A DNA stretch of 64,000 nucleotides from Tessaracoccus coleopterorum (GTDB lineage: Bacteria; Actinomycetota; Actinomycetes; Propionibacteriales; Propionibacteriaceae), in NCBI RefSeq assembly GCF_011174705.1, contig NZ_JAANIJ010000001.1, positions 1,674,001 to 1,738,000 on the forward strand, written 5' to 3'. Below are positions 42,549 through 53,620 of the stretch, piece by piece. The position numbers and the translations under genes were made by a program. Every line of letters begins with the position of its first letter. Positions within the stretch are counted from its first letter, which is position 1. The notes below the pieces were generated by a model. That model was given only the letters and a program-made list of their open reading frames with translations, searched no databases and was not told the origin of the DNA.

Positions 42549-44881
42549 TCACTCTAGCCGTCGACTTCTTCCGCGGTCAGTCCCCGGGGCCGGCGCCGCC
42601 CCGTCACCGGAGCCCTGCCCACCCGTGTTGCCGCCTCCCGGTTTGCCGCCGCCACCCTGGTTGCCTCCGCCCTCTGACGCCACACCGGTTGGTTCCTTGC
42701 CCGGCTCCTTGCCCGGCTCCTTGCTCGGCTCGCTGGTCGGTTCCTTGGTCGCCTCCTTCGACGGCTCCTTGCTGGGTTCCTTGCTGGGTTGCCTGGTCGG
42801 CTCCTTGGAGGGTTCCATGCTCGGCTCGGGGCTGGGCGCCACCTGGGATGGCGTGGCCGACGGCTTGGCACTCGGGGTAGGCGACGGCTTGGGCGTCGGC
42901 TTGGGCGAGGAGCTTTCCTTACCCTTTTCCGCCTTGATCGGTTCGGGCCTGTCGAAGTCCTCCACCGGCATCGAGTCGGTGGCCTGCAGCATGAAGTCCA
43001 CCCACGTCATGAGCGGATAGCTCGAGCCGAAGAAGGTGGAGTCCTGGGGCCGCTTGTAGGCCTCCAGGTTGTCGTTGCCGCCGTCTCCGGCGACGTACAT
43101 GACGGCGGTGGAGACCTGCTTCGTGTACCCGACGAACCACGCCGAGGTGATCGCCCCGTCGAAGTCATTGGTGCCCGTCTTGCCCGCGACCGGACGGTCC
43201 AGTTCGCCCGCCCGGCGACCGGTGCCCTCCTCGACCACGGAGGTCAGCGAGTCGGTCACGTTGGCTGCCACGTTCGGGTCGATGGTGCGCTCGTTGGCAG
43301 GCTTGGCCTCGTAGAGCACCTCCCCCTTCGAGTCGAGCACCTTCGAGACGATGTGCACCTCGTTGCGTTGCCCCGAGTTGGCGAGCGTCGCGTAGGAGTT
43401 GGCCATGTTCGTCGGGCTGACCTCGGCGAACCCGAGGGCCACGCGGTTGATCGGGTCCCACCCGCGGCTGGTGGGAGCTCCCGCGTCGTTGGCCGCCTGC
43501 ATCACCTTCTGGGGACCGTCATCCATCTGCCCGGTCATGTCGACGAAGGCCGTGTTGATCGACTTCGCCGTCGCCTCACGCAGCGTGACCGGGCCGTACT
43601 GATGGCTGAACTCGTTGCGGATGGGCTTGTCGTCACCCTTGGGCGTGAAGGTGTTGCCCTTGAAGATCGACTTGAGTGAGAAACCGTTGCGGAGCCCGGC
43701 GATGGTGGCGAAGGTCTTGAAGGTGGACGCGGCCGGGCGGTCGGTCGTGGCCCAGTTGCGCGAGTCCGCCACGTAGTCAGCGCCGCCGTAGGTTGCCAGG
43801 ATGCCGCCGGTGGCGGTGTCGACCGAGGCGATGGCCACGTGCAGGTCGTTCGGGTCGGGGTCGCCCTTGGCCTTCTCCGCCGCCTTCTTCGTGTACTCCT
43901 GGGCGGTGAGGATGGCCGCGGTCTGCATTGGCTTGTTGAGCGTCGTGATGATCTTCAGGCCGCCGCCCTGGAGCTCGGCGTCGGTGAATCCCTTCGCGAG
44001 CAGCTCTTCCTCGACCTGCTTGATGAGGAAGCCCTTGGGGCCGCCGTAGCGGTTGTTGATGGGCACCTCGGGAAGGTGGGGAGCTGCGCGTACGCCGCGT
44101 CATGTTCCTGCGGGGTGATCGCACCCATGGTCAGCATGCCGTCCAGCACGTAGCGGTAGCGGCCCAGGAGCCTCTGGAGCTTCTCCTCGCCTCCGGAGGG
44201 GTTGAATCCCGCGGGGTTGTTCAGGATGGCGGCCAGCGCGGCGGTCTCCTCGAGCGTCAGCTCGGCGGCCGGCTTGAGGAAGTAGGACTTCGCCGCAGCC
44301 TGGATCCCGTAGGCACCACGCCCGAAGTAGATGGTGTTGAGGTAGCCCTCGAGGATCTGCTCCTTACTCATCTCGCGGCCCATCTTCACAGCGAGGAATA
44401 GCTCCTTCACCTTGCGCGACACCGTCTGCTCGGAGGTCAGGTAGAGGATCTTGATGTACTGCTGCGTGATGGTGGAGCCACCCTGCACCTCACCGCCGGT
44501 GGCGATGGACCAGACGCTGCGGGCGATGCCCGTGGCGGAGAAGCCCGGATCCTCCCAGAAGCTCCGGTTCTCGGCCGCGACGACCGCGTCCTTCATGAGC
44601 TGGGGCATGTCCGCGTAGTCGAGGCTGACCCGGTTCTGGACGGCGAGCGAACCGAGTTGGTTGTTGCCGTCCTGGTAGTAGATGAAGGTGGTGTTCGTGG
44701 TGAACTCGGCGTTGGCGTCCGGAAGCTCGGCACTGCTGTAGAGATACGCCACGCCTCCGAGCCCGGTGATGCCGAACACGATGAACAGCACCAGGAAGGT
44801 GACGCCGATCCGGCCCCAGATCCTCCTGGCCCGCGACCGGGGTTGCTTCTTCCCGCCGCGCTTCGCCTTCGCCTCTGCCAT
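42549..44881 (-). CDS. Class A penicillin-binding protein (PonA-like)
   Basis: Bifunctional peptidoglycan glycosyltransferase/transpeptidase, about 775 residues. Basic cytoplasmic start (KAKRGGKKQPRSRARR), one membrane helix at 29-50, GT51 domain with VVAAENRSFWEDPGF, GGSTITQQYIK and YLNTIYFGRGAYGIQAAAK, then the transpeptidase with SxxK as DRPAASTFK, SxN as KSINTAF and VAGKTGTN. The C-terminus is a Ser/Pro/Lys/Glu tail of repeated EPSKEP, then a Gly-rich end. One missing base near 44062 splits it. The long tail is probably in the wall. Downstream lies the Rv0051-like gene. Confidence 0.94.
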
Positions 44882-45277
44882 TGGTGTCCTCGTGTCCGAT
44901 TACAACTCCGTGTGGTCGCCGCGGCCGTGTCCAGCCTCCGACGTCAGCCGGGTTCCCCGGTCCTGACGGGACTCGGACGCCCTCGGATCGCGTGCCCCTG
45001 GAGGGTCACGGCGCCTGGAGGGCGCCGGGTGAACCCGTTGACAGGGCCGTCCCGCGCGGGACCACATCGTCACAGGATACGTGTGGCGCCCAAGAATCCT
45101 GGTGCCAGGGGCTGCGACCACGGTCGCCGGTTTGCCGCACCGGACCCCGACCCAGGTGCCGCTGCACCCTAGCGGCCGCGGCGCGACAACCACGACAGGG
45201 TGGCGGGCCGCAGGCATTCCGAGCACCTGCCCGCTCCACCTGGAAACGCAGCGGCACCCGGCGGCTTCGCGTCCCGG
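44882..45277. other. 396-bp gap, no convincing gene
   Basis: Lies between the PBP start and the MscS stop on the same strand. ORFs of up to about 108 codons exist but show no family resemblance and are Arg/Pro-rich in the way of shadow frames. It contains a small GGCGCC-TGGAG-GGCGCC hairpin (about 45011-45027) and presumably the PBP promoter. I see no RNA gene. Confidence 0.4.
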
Positions 45278-46139
45278 TCAGTGCCCGGTGGCGCCGGCCA
45301 CCGTGGTCCGGATCCCCGCCTCGGCGAGCGCCCTCTGGGCCCTGGACCGCACCTCGCGCGCAGGTGCCCAGTGGCGGTTCGGCTCGGCCTTGAGACCGAT
45401 CTGCACGGTCATCGTCGCCCCGGACAAGCCCCGATGCCGAGCACCGACGGCTCCTCGAGGAGGATCTCCTCCCAGTCGGGCTCGGCATGCATCTCGGCCA
45501 CGGCCTCCCGCAGGAGAGCCACCACCCTCTCCGGATTCTCATCGATCGGGACCGGCACATCGATCGTCAGGGTCGAGAAGCCCTGCGACACGTTCCCGAG
45601 CGTGAGCACCTCCCCGTTGCGCACGTACCAGACCGTGCCTGTCCCGTCGCGCAGTTGCGTGACCCGGAGGGACACCTCCTGAACGGTCCCGTCAGGTCAC
45701 CGACGCGGATCACGTCCCCCACCCCGAACTGGTCCTCGGCCAGCATGAAGATGCCGAGAGGTAGTCCTTCACCAGAGACTGGGCCCCGAAACCGAGCGCG
45801 ACGCCTCCGATGCCCGCCGAGGCCAGGAGTGGCCCATCGGCACGCCGAAGATCGCGAGGACCGTCAGCACCGTCAGACCCACCAGCATCACGTCGACCAC
45901 GTTGCGCAACAGCGACCCCAACGTCGCGATCCGCTGCTTCTGCCGGACCCCGCGAGGCCACCCGCCCGGTCGAGGAAGCGCCTGGCCTGGGAACGGCGCG
46001 TCTGGTCCGCCTCGGCCTCGTGCTTCGCTGTCAGCGCCTCCACCGTCCGCCTGATCACGAAAACGGCCAGGAACCGGACGGTCACGGCCACGGCGATCAC
46101 GATTCCGGCCTGCAGGAGCTTCTCCCAGATCTCTTCCAT
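45278..46139 (-). CDS. mscS: Small-conductance mechanosensitive channel MscS
   Basis: Inner-membrane tension-gated channel that releases solutes on osmotic downshock. After an N-terminal helix (LLQAGIVIAVAVTVRFLAVF), the MscS pore region reads PLLASAGIGGVALGFGAQSL followed by VKDYLSG and, after another frameshift, EDQFGVGDVIRVGDLTGTVQ. The beta and C-terminal domains follow with VWYVRNGEVLTLGNVSQGF. At least four missing bases (near 45960, 45830, 45760, 45700 and 45425). About 285 residues. ATG 46139. Confidence 0.9.
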
Positions 46140-46197
46140 GTGCCAAGCCTGCCAGTGCGGGACGGCCTCCGCCTGCGGCTCGCGTAGACTTGTCCCC

Positions 46198-47633
46198 GTG
46201 CCAAGCCTGACCCGAGCCCAGACGAACGCAATGCAGGAACTCCTCCGCATCGCGCCGGTCATCGACGACCTCGGCCGGCTGTTCTCCGACGCCGGCCACG
46301 AGATCTTCCTGGTGGGTGGTTCCGTGCGCGACGCGCTGCTCGGGACCCTCGGCCAGGACCTCGACTTCACGACCTCCGCCTCGCCCGATGAGACAGAGGC
46401 CCTCCTGAAGCAGTTCACGCCCACCACCTGGGCGATCGGCAAGGCGTTCGGCACCATCGGCGCCATCAAGCGCTCCGAAGGCGTCGAATGGCAGATCGAG
46501 GTGACCACCTTCCGCGCCGACGTCTACCGGAGCGAATCACGCAAGCCAGAGGTGGCCTTCGGCGACTCGATCGACGGCGATCTCATCCGCCGGGACTTCA
46601 CGGTCAACGCGATGGCCATCGACGTGGCCACCAAGGCCTTCGTCGACCCCTACGGCGGCCTCGACGACCTCGCCGACGGCGTCCTGCGCACCCCTCGACC
46701 CCCGAGATCAGCTTCTCGGATGATCCGCTGAGGATGCTGCGTGCCGCCCGCTTCGCCTCCCGGCTCGGGTTCACCGTCGTGCCCGAGGTCGTCGCGGCGA
46801 TGAAGGACATGGCGGAACGGATCGACATCGTCTCGGTCGAGCGCGTCCAGGCCGAGCTCACCGGCCTCCTGCTGACCGACTCACCCCGCGAGGGTCTGGA
46901 CCTGCTCGTGCGCACCGGGCTGGCGGAGCGCTTCCTGCCGGAACTTCCCGCGCTGAAACTCGAGGTCGACGAGCACGCCCGCCACAAGGACGTCTACGAG
47001 CACAGCCTGACGGTGCTCGATCAGGCGATCGGGCTGGAGAAGGCCCGCGGCCACGAGCCCGACATCGTCAACCGCCTCGCGGCGCTGCTGCACGACATCG
47101 GCAAGCCCGCCACGCGCCGCTTCGAGGGCCCCAAGGTGACGTTCCACCACCACGACGTCGTCGGCGCCAAGCTGGTCACCAAGCGGCTGAGGGCGCTGGC
47201 CTTCCCACGCACGTGGTGAAGTCGGTCGCGAAGCTGATCGACCTCCATCTGCGCTTCCACGGCTACTCGGACGGGCATGGACCGACGCGGCCGTCCGCCG
47301 CTACGTCCGTGACGCCGGAGACGAGCTCGAGCGGCTCCACATGCTGACGCGGGCCGACTGCACCACCCGCAACCGACAGCGTGCCACCCGGCTCCGCCGA
47401 GCCTACGAAGAGCTCGAGTGGCGCATCGACGAGCTGGCCGCCCAGGAGGAGCTCGATTCGCTGCGCCCCACCTCGACGGCACCCGGATCATGGAGGTCCT
47501 CGGCATCGGGCCCGGGCGCGAAGTGGGTCAGGCCTACGCCTTCCTGCTGGAGCACCGCACCGAACACGGACCGGTCCCGGAGGAGGAGGCGGTCGAGCTG
47601 CTGCGCGCCTGGTGGGCCGGGCGCGACGCCTGA
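46198..47633 (+). CDS. cca: CCA-adding tRNA nucleotidyltransferase
   Basis: Adds or repairs the 3' CCA of tRNA. Head domain: EIFLVGGSVRDALLGTLGQD and LDFTT carry the catalytic Asp residues, IDGDLIRRDFTVNAMAID and FVDPYGGLDDL follow, and DDPLRMLRAARFASRLGF is the nucleotide-recognition segment. The HD domain is intact: HKDVYEHSLTVLDQ, RLAALLHDIGKPATR and VTFHHHDVVGAK. Missing bases near 46698, 47208, 47277 and 47473. GTG 46198. About 480 residues, the actinobacterial HD-containing form. The conserved neighbourhood (cca near DUF6049-murJ) fits an origin-proximal location. Confidence 0.95.
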
Positions 47634-47634
47634 C

Positions 47635-49152
47635 TCAGGAGGCCCTGAACGACCCGGTGCCCGTGCCCTCGGACGCGACGCAGTAGAAGAGTCTGCTGCC
47701 ACCCTCGAAGGCGGCCTCGCTCGGCGGGAGCACCCGGATCTCCATCCCGTCAGCCGCCGTTCCGGTGTAGGCAGCCAGCGCCTCCGTGGTGCAGGCCTCG
47801 ATCACCGCGGGATCGGCATCAACGTCGTCGATGTTCGCCGACGGTGTGTCCTCGCTGAGCGAGCCGACCAGGAAGGCCTCCCACTCGTGCCCGGTGTCGC
47901 AGTCGACCGTCTGCGCCGTATAGAACCCTCCGATCGAGGTCAGCCCAGCAAAACAGACGGGACTGGCGGGCGCGACGAGGCCCGGTCCGCCCGACCACCG
48001 GGATGTCGGCTCCGGCGACGGCACCGTGGGCGAGGTCTGTCCTGCGCCGATGGGGTGGAAGCCGGCGGCACCTCGGCGGAGTTCCCGGGCGCATTCAGCA
48101 GGGCGGTGGTCACCGCGTAGGCGCCGACGCCCACGGCCACCGCGGCGATGGCCCCAGCACGATGGGCCACGCGCGGCGCGGCATGGTGGGAGCGTCGATC
48201 GGGGCGAGGAGCTGGGAGGAGGTGCGCCGGGAAGGACACCGGAGGCGGGGAAGTTCTGCCGCTGCGGCCCGGGCAACATCCGGGTGACCTCACCCCCGGC
48301 GAGGACGTTGTGCGGCCTGCCCAGCGCACCCCTCAACTCGAGCAGCGTGGCGTGCAGGTCGGCCCCATCGGCAAACCGCTGGCCGGGGTCGGGTGCGGTG
48401 GCGCGCCACACGACGCCGAGTAGCCGATCGGCGCCCTGCACGTGCGGGGCGTCAGCGAGCGGGCGGTAGAGCGTATTGACGATCTCCGCGACCGTCTGGG
48501 GTGACCCGTCCTCCCGCTGTCGCGGCGGCACGCCGGTGAGGATTGAGTAGAGCGTCGCGCCGAGCGACCACACGTCGGCACGCTTCGACGGCGCCGCCTG
48601 CTCGAACGCCTCGGGGCCGCGTACGCGGGGGTCAGTGCCTCGAGAGTGACGGAGGCTTCGCCCTCCGCGGGCAGTGCCGCGAGGCCGAAGTCGCCGAGCC
48701 GGGGAGTCCCGTAGGCGTCGATCAGGATGTTGGAGGGCTTGATGTCGCGGTGCAGGATGCCCCGCTCGTGCGCGGCGGCCAGCGCACTGGCGATGGCGAT
48801 GCCGAGCTCGAGGACGTCCGGCGCAGGCATGGGCCTGAGCGCTTCACGAGCTGCCCCACCGAGCCGTTCTCACAGAGCTCCATGGCGAGGTAGGGCCGGT
48901 TGTCCCGCGTGGTGCCCGCGTCGATGAGCGACACCACATGCGGGTGGGACGAGATGAGGCCGACGCCGTCGACTCGCGCAGAAAGCGGCGCCGGTTGCGG
49001 GGATCGTCGAGGACACGGGAGTCGATCTTGACGGCCACATCGCGGTCGAGTGAGATCTGGCGGGCCCGGTAGACGGTGGCGAAGCCACCCCTGCCGATGG
49101 CGGCGCCCAACTCGTAGCCGGGCACGAGGCCACCGGATACCGGCTGGGACAT
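47635..49152 (-). CDS. Ser/Thr protein kinase with sensor domain
   Basis: PknB-like cytoplasmic kinase. [19 protein letters not shown] is the Gly-rich loop, VAVKI the catalytic Lys, [15 protein letters not shown] the catalytic loop and GDFGLAALP the DFG motif; all are intact, so it is probably active. A low-complexity linker and a membrane helix lie near 48110-48180. The outside part has [20 protein letters not shown] and [10 protein letters not shown], the C-x-x-x-H-x-x-E pattern of septum-formation-like domains. At least five missing bases. ATG 49152. About 500 residues. The target is unknown, but neighbours suggest wall or division. Confidence 0.85.
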
Positions 49153-49251
49153 GGGGCTCCTCGCGGGACAGGTCTGTGTCGGCGAGTGTATCCGGCGGGC
49201 GGTTCCCGGCCGTCGCGGGGATTTCACCGTGAGCACCCACCAGATATATGC

Positions 49252-49264
49252 TTGCTGCATGCAA
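49252..49264. promoter_or_regulatory. Operator-like palindrome at marR start
   Basis: TTGC-TGCAT-GCAA overlaps the ATG of the MarR gene at 49259 and lies in an AT-rich stretch (ATATATGCTTGC). It suggests autoregulation by the MarR protein and control of the following MFS gene. Confidence 0.4.
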
Positions 49265-49708
49265 ATAGCTGGCCGCCTCTCGGAGGAGCTCTACCGTCTC
49301 TTCTCCAATATCGGTCACGCCGCCCAGCACGGCGAGGAGAAGCCCCTTCTCAGCCCCGTTTCGTTCAGCCTGCTCGCCGCCCTGTCGAGGCGCCCGCACC
49401 GGGCAAGCGACCTCACCGGGCTGTCCGGCCTCGATCAGTCGACCATGTCGAGGCGGATCAGCACGATGTGCGAGCACGGCATCGTCGAGCGCGTGCCCGA
49501 CCCGGCGGACGGCCGGGCCCACCTCATCCGCCCGACCGCCGCGGGGCTCGACCTCATCGCCAGGGAACGTGAGCGGCGCGTGCGCACGATCACCGACGTG
49601 CTCGAGGCATGGCCTGACGGCGAACGCGCCGACCTGGTGCGCCTCATCGCCCACCTCAACGACTCCCTCGAAGCCAGCAGGCCCGCCGCCCGCCAAGGAG
49701 AAAAGTGA
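49259..49708 (+). CDS. MarR family transcriptional regulator
   Basis: Intact 149-residue winged-helix repressor. SFSLLAALSRRPHRASDLTG and LDQSTMSRRISTMCEHGIVE form the helix-turn-helix, and RVPDPADGRAHLIRPTAAGL is the wing, with the D-x-R signature. The ATG at 49259 sits within a palindrome that may be its own operator. It overlaps the MFS gene start by 4 bases (GTGA), so it most likely represses its own operon and responds to a substrate of the exporter. Confidence 0.9.
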   Translation: MQIAGRLSEELYRLFSNIGHAAQHGEEKPLLSPVSFSLLAALSRRPHRASDLTGLSGLDQSTMSRRISTMCEHGIVERVPDPADGRAHLIRPTAAGLDLIARERERRVRTITDVLEAWPDGERADLVRLIAHLNDSLEASRPAARQGEK

Positions 49709-51761
49709 CTGACACCCCAACGGGACCTTCAAGCTCTCACCCGAGTCGAAGCGGGTCTTCATCGGCCTGATCATCGGCATGTTCGCCGCCTCCGTCAGCC
49801 AGACCATCGTCGGCCCGCGATGCCACGCATCGTCGCCGAACTCGGAGGCATGGAGCACTACTCCTGGGTCGCCACCACCGCGATGCTCGCCTCGGCAGTC
49901 GTCGTGCCCATCGCGGGCAAGCTCTCCGACCAGTACGGGCGCCGACCGTTCTTCCTCGCGGGGCTTCTCGTGTTCATGGTCGGCTCGGTCGTCTCGGGCG
50001 CCGCCCCGACCTTCGGCGTGCTCGTCGCCGGGCGCGCCATCCAGGGCCTCGGCATGGGCACTATCATGCCCCTGTCGCAGACCATCATCGGCGACATCAT
50101 CCCGGCAAGGCAGCGCGGCAAGTACCAGGGCTACATGGGCGCCGTCTTCGGCCTGACCTCGGTGGCCGGCCCCCTCGTCGGCGGCGTCGTCACCGATCAC
50201 CTGGGCTGGCGCTGGCTCTTCTTCGCGGCGCTCCCCGTCGGTGTGCTCGCGTTCATCCTGGTGGCCCGCTTCCTGCATCCGCCGCACAACCCACGCGACG
50301 CGAAGGTCGACGTCGCGGGCATGACGACGCTCAGCCTCGCCCTCGTGGCCGCCCTGCTCGCCACCAGCTGGGGAGGCACCACCTACCCGTGGGCGTCGGC
50401 CCAGATCCTCGGCCTCTACGCCGTGGCTGCCGTCCTGCTCGGGCTCTTCATCTTCTTCGAGACGAGGGCCGAGGAGCCGGTGCTCCCGCTGCGGCTGTTC
50501 CGTTCGTCGACGTTCACCCTCACCAACGTCGCCGTGTTCGCCTTCGCGATGCTGATGTTCTCCACCATCATCTACATTCCCGTCTACGCCCAGGGCGTGC
50601 TCGGCGTCAACGCAACCAACTCAGGGCTCATCCTGATGCCGCTGATGCTCGCGTTCGTCGTGATGGGCATCGTGATGGGGCAGATCATCACCCGCACGGG
50701 CCGCTACAAGGAGTTCATGCTGGCGGGGGTCGTCGTGATGGCGCTCGGCGTCCTCCTCCTGACCCGGCTCGCCTACGGGTCGAGCTCACTGGAGCTCTCG
50801 GTCGCCATGCTGGTGCTCGGCATCGGCATGGGCATGGTCTCGCAGCAGTACGTCCTCGTGATCCAGAACGCGTCCACCCGACGCGACCTGGGCGTGGCGA
50901 CCGCCTCGACCCAGTTCTTCCGCAACGTCGGCTCCACAGTGGGAACCGCGCTCATGGGCGCGGTGATGACAGGGGGCTAGCCACCGCGATCGCCTCCAAC
51001 CTGACGGCCGAGGCGGCGGCAAAGATGCCCGAGGGCGGGATCGACCCGGGTGCGGTGCTGGATCCGGCAGCGCTGCAGGGACTCGACCCGGCCGTGGCCG
51101 AGGCGGTCCGGATGGGGCTCGCGGATCAGTTGCACACCATTTTCCTGCTCCTCTGGCCGCTGCTGGCGGTCCAGTTCGTCGCGACGCTGTTCATCAAGGC
51201 GCTGCCGCTGCGCGACGCCCTGGAGGAGCCTGGCCGCGAGCTGCTCGACTCGATGGCCCAGACGTCCGCCCACCCGGATGACATCGTGCCGGTGTTCCAC
51301 TCCCCCAGCACCACCGGTGCCCGCTCCCGCGAGCGCGTGATGGGCTTCCGGTTCCACCTGCTTGCCGACGAGGCGAACAACCCGGAACGCAGCATGCTAC
51401 GCCGCGCCATCGCAGAGGTCGGCGACGGCGACCTGGCGCGCGGGCAGCGGCTGCTCCAGCTGGCCGGGGAGATGCTCACCACTGAGGACCCCGAGGTGGC
51501 GGCCAACCGGGAGAAGTACGCGGCCGAGGTGGCGAACCGGGTTCGCAACGGCTCGATCCTCTCGCCCGGCCTGCGGGTGGACCTCGCAACGGTCCTGTCC
51601 GACGTCGACCGCTCGGCGGTCGTCGGCGGAGCGGAGCCCACGGTCGCCGAGCAGTACGTGGCCGTGGACGTGGCGCGCCTCGGGGAGGCGTCGACCGACC
51701 TGGCGGTGGCCTTCCTCGCCGACGTCTCCGGCCGCAGCGGTACCGCGGGGTCGGCGGCTGA
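49705..51761 (+). CDS. DHA2-family MFS drug transporter with long tail
   Basis: 14-helix MFS exporter of the EmrB/QacA type. KLSDQYGRRPFFLAG is motif A, VAGRAIQGLGMGTIMPL motif C-like and QRGKYQGYMGAVFGLTSVAG the helix 5 motif. Breaks near 49730, 49812 and 50978. After the last helix (LLAVQFVATLFIKALPL) a cytoplasmic tail of about 180 residues follows, with helical segments (NPERSMLRRAIAEVGDGDLA, ANREKYAAEVANRVRNG) that I do not recognise. The end is inferred: one missing G near 51750 would give TGA at 51759; uncorrected, the frame runs to 52023 over the next gene. Confidence 0.8.
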
Positions 51762-51829
51762 TAGCGTTCGCTCACACACCGACGTGACCCGTCAGGGGCT
51801 CCTGGGGTGCGCGCGAATCGAGGCTCCCC

Positions 51830-52965
51830 ATGACCGACACCCCCCAGAGCCGTCGGCTGTCCCTCCTCCTGCGCGCGGGCCGGTGCAGCTGGGCCGCCAT
51901 CGGCATCGTCGCCCTTCTGCTCCTGGTGTCGATCGGGCTCGGCGCCATCGCCGGGATCGTGGTTCCGCTCGTCATCGCCATCATCGTCGGGGTGGTCCTC
52001 GAGCCGCTCGTGACCAGGCTTGAGGGCCTCGGCGTCAAGCGCGCGTTGGCCAGCGTCATCGGGCTCCTGACCGCGCTCCTCCTGGCGGGGGAACCGTGAC
52101 CATCGTCGTGCGTGGCTTCCTCAGCGAACTCCCACAGATCAACCGGCAGCTCGTCGCCGGCTGGATCTCGCTCGTGGCATGGGCCCGGACGCTCGACCTG
52201 GACACCGTCGTGCTCGAGCGGCTCCGTGAGGGCGTCGAGCAGTACGCCCCGCTGCTCGCCCAGGGCGTGTTCGGGCTCGCATCCGGCACGTTCTCCAGCG
52301 TGGTCGCCTTCGGGATGGGCGCCTTCTTCGGGTGTTCTTCCTGTTCTTCGTGCTGCGCGACGGTCGGCGGTTCCCCGGCTGGCTGGCCCGCGCCGGTGGC
52401 TGGAACGAGGAGACGGCCGAGGGCATCGCACGCGAATCCCAGACGGCGCTGCGCGGGTACTTCCGCGGGATCGCGATCACCGCGCTGGTCACGGCCCCAT
52501 CTTCATGATCCCGCTGCTCGTGCTGAGGGTGCCGCTCGCCACCTCCATCTTCATCCTCTACCTCGCGCTGTCGTTCATCCCGTTCCTGGGCGCCTGGATC
52601 ACGGGGGGCTTCGCGGTCCTGATCGCCTTCGGATCCGGTGGGCCGGCACGGCCGCCATCGTCGCGGTGACCTTCCTCATCTCCAACGGCACCATCCAGAG
52701 CGCGGTCAGCTCCTGGGCCCTCGGCTCGGCCCTGCGCATCCACCCCGTCGTCGTGCTGTTGGCGACGCTGATCGGCGGCACCCTCGCCGGCCTCATCGGC
52801 ATGGTGCTTGCCGCGCCGCTCGTGGCCGCGGCGATCAGGTCGGCCGAGGTGATCCGCGCCGGGCGCGCCTCAGACCCCGACCCGGCCGATGAACGCCGAC
52901 AGGAGGAGCGCGAGCGCCCCGAAGAACAGGCTGCGGCCCACGGTGCGGCGGACGCTCATCCCTGA
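51830..52965 (+). CDS. AI-2E family transporter
   Basis: Polytopic AI-2E/PerM family protein of about 380 residues. An N-terminal helix pair (AAIGIVALLLLVSIGLGAI, VVPLVIAIIVGVVLEPLV) and a soluble helical part (LPQINRQLVAGWISLVAWAR) precede the conserved core: TFSSVVAFGMGAFFGVFFLF, FVLRDGRRFPGWLAR, ALRGYFRGIAITALVT, LALSFIPFLGAWITGGFAVL and HPVVVLLATLIGGTLAGLIG. Breaks near 52090, 52330, 52490 and 52640. Despite the name, most members are not shown to move AI-2; several are thought to be antiporters or flippases. Its 3' end overlaps the convergent VIT gene by about 96 bases. Confidence 0.88.
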
Positions 52966-53546
52966 GGTCCGGGCCGCCACCAGCGCCGTGGCAACCACGC
53001 CGAGCAGAACCGCACCGATCAGCACGTGCGTGGTCAGGTGGTCCGGCGCCAGGAGCACGGCGCCGATGGGGCGAGCGCGCCCACCACGAAGGCGAGCGCC
53101 ATGAGCACCGCCGCGAGCACCGGTCGCGGATCCAGGTAGGTGGGCGAGATGCCGAGCTTGGACACCGCGTGCTCGGCCAGGGCCTCACGCACAGGAAGGT
53201 GCTCCGCCACCTCCCGGGCAAGTGACGCCGGGAGCCCCTTCGCCAGGTAGATCTCCGTCAGCTCGGCCAGTTCCTCCTGCGGCGACAGCTCACGCAGCCG
53301 CTCCTCCTCCGCGAGGAACGAGTCGAGCGCGTCCTGTTCGGAGCGCATCTCCGCGTAGCTGCCGCTCGCCACAGAGACCGCACCGGCCAGGAGGGTGGCG
53401 AGCCCCGCGATGACGGCGGCCCGCTCCGGATAGTTGGCCAGGGTGAGCCCCTCGATCACGCCCGCGCCCACCAACAGCCCCTCGTTCACGTGGCCGGCGA
53501 GCCGCCTGACCTCGAACCCTGTGACCCTCGTCGCCCACCCCGCCAT
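52870..53546 (-). CDS. VIT1/CCC1 family transporter
   Basis: Membrane protein of the vacuolar iron/manganese transporter family. Start MAGWATRVTGFEVRRLAGHV then NEGLLVGAGVIEGLTLA. AVIAGLATLLAGAVSVASGS and YAEMRSEQDALDSFLAEEER, with the Glu-rich metal-binding segment LRELSPQEELAELTEIYLAK, are diagnostic. Two C-terminal helix pairs follow (PVLAAVLMALAFVVGAL, LIGAVLLGVVATALVA). One missing base near 53068. About 225 residues. Likely detoxifies Fe or Mn; the EfeUOB locus lies 2 kb away on the same strand. Confidence 0.85.
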
Positions 53547-53620
53547 GCGCGAACCATAGGGCACCCGCGCCTCCGTCCGCCCGGAATCGCGCCAAGGAGG
53601 AGGCTGACTAGTGTGGGCCC

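Noticed and set aside
45037..45080. TTGACA at 45037 as a sigma-70 type promoter
   Set aside because: No -10 box stands at 16-18 bases downstream and no plus-strand gene begins there.
44900..45226. 108-codon minus-strand ORF before the PBP gene
   Set aside because: No family resemblance, Arg/Pro/Gly-rich like the shadow frames around it, and no clear ribosome binding site.
51762..52023. Further C-terminal extension of the MFS gene to 52023
   Set aside because: This part overlaps the well-supported AI-2E gene start at 51830 and reads as its shadow; one restored G near 51750 gives a stop before it.
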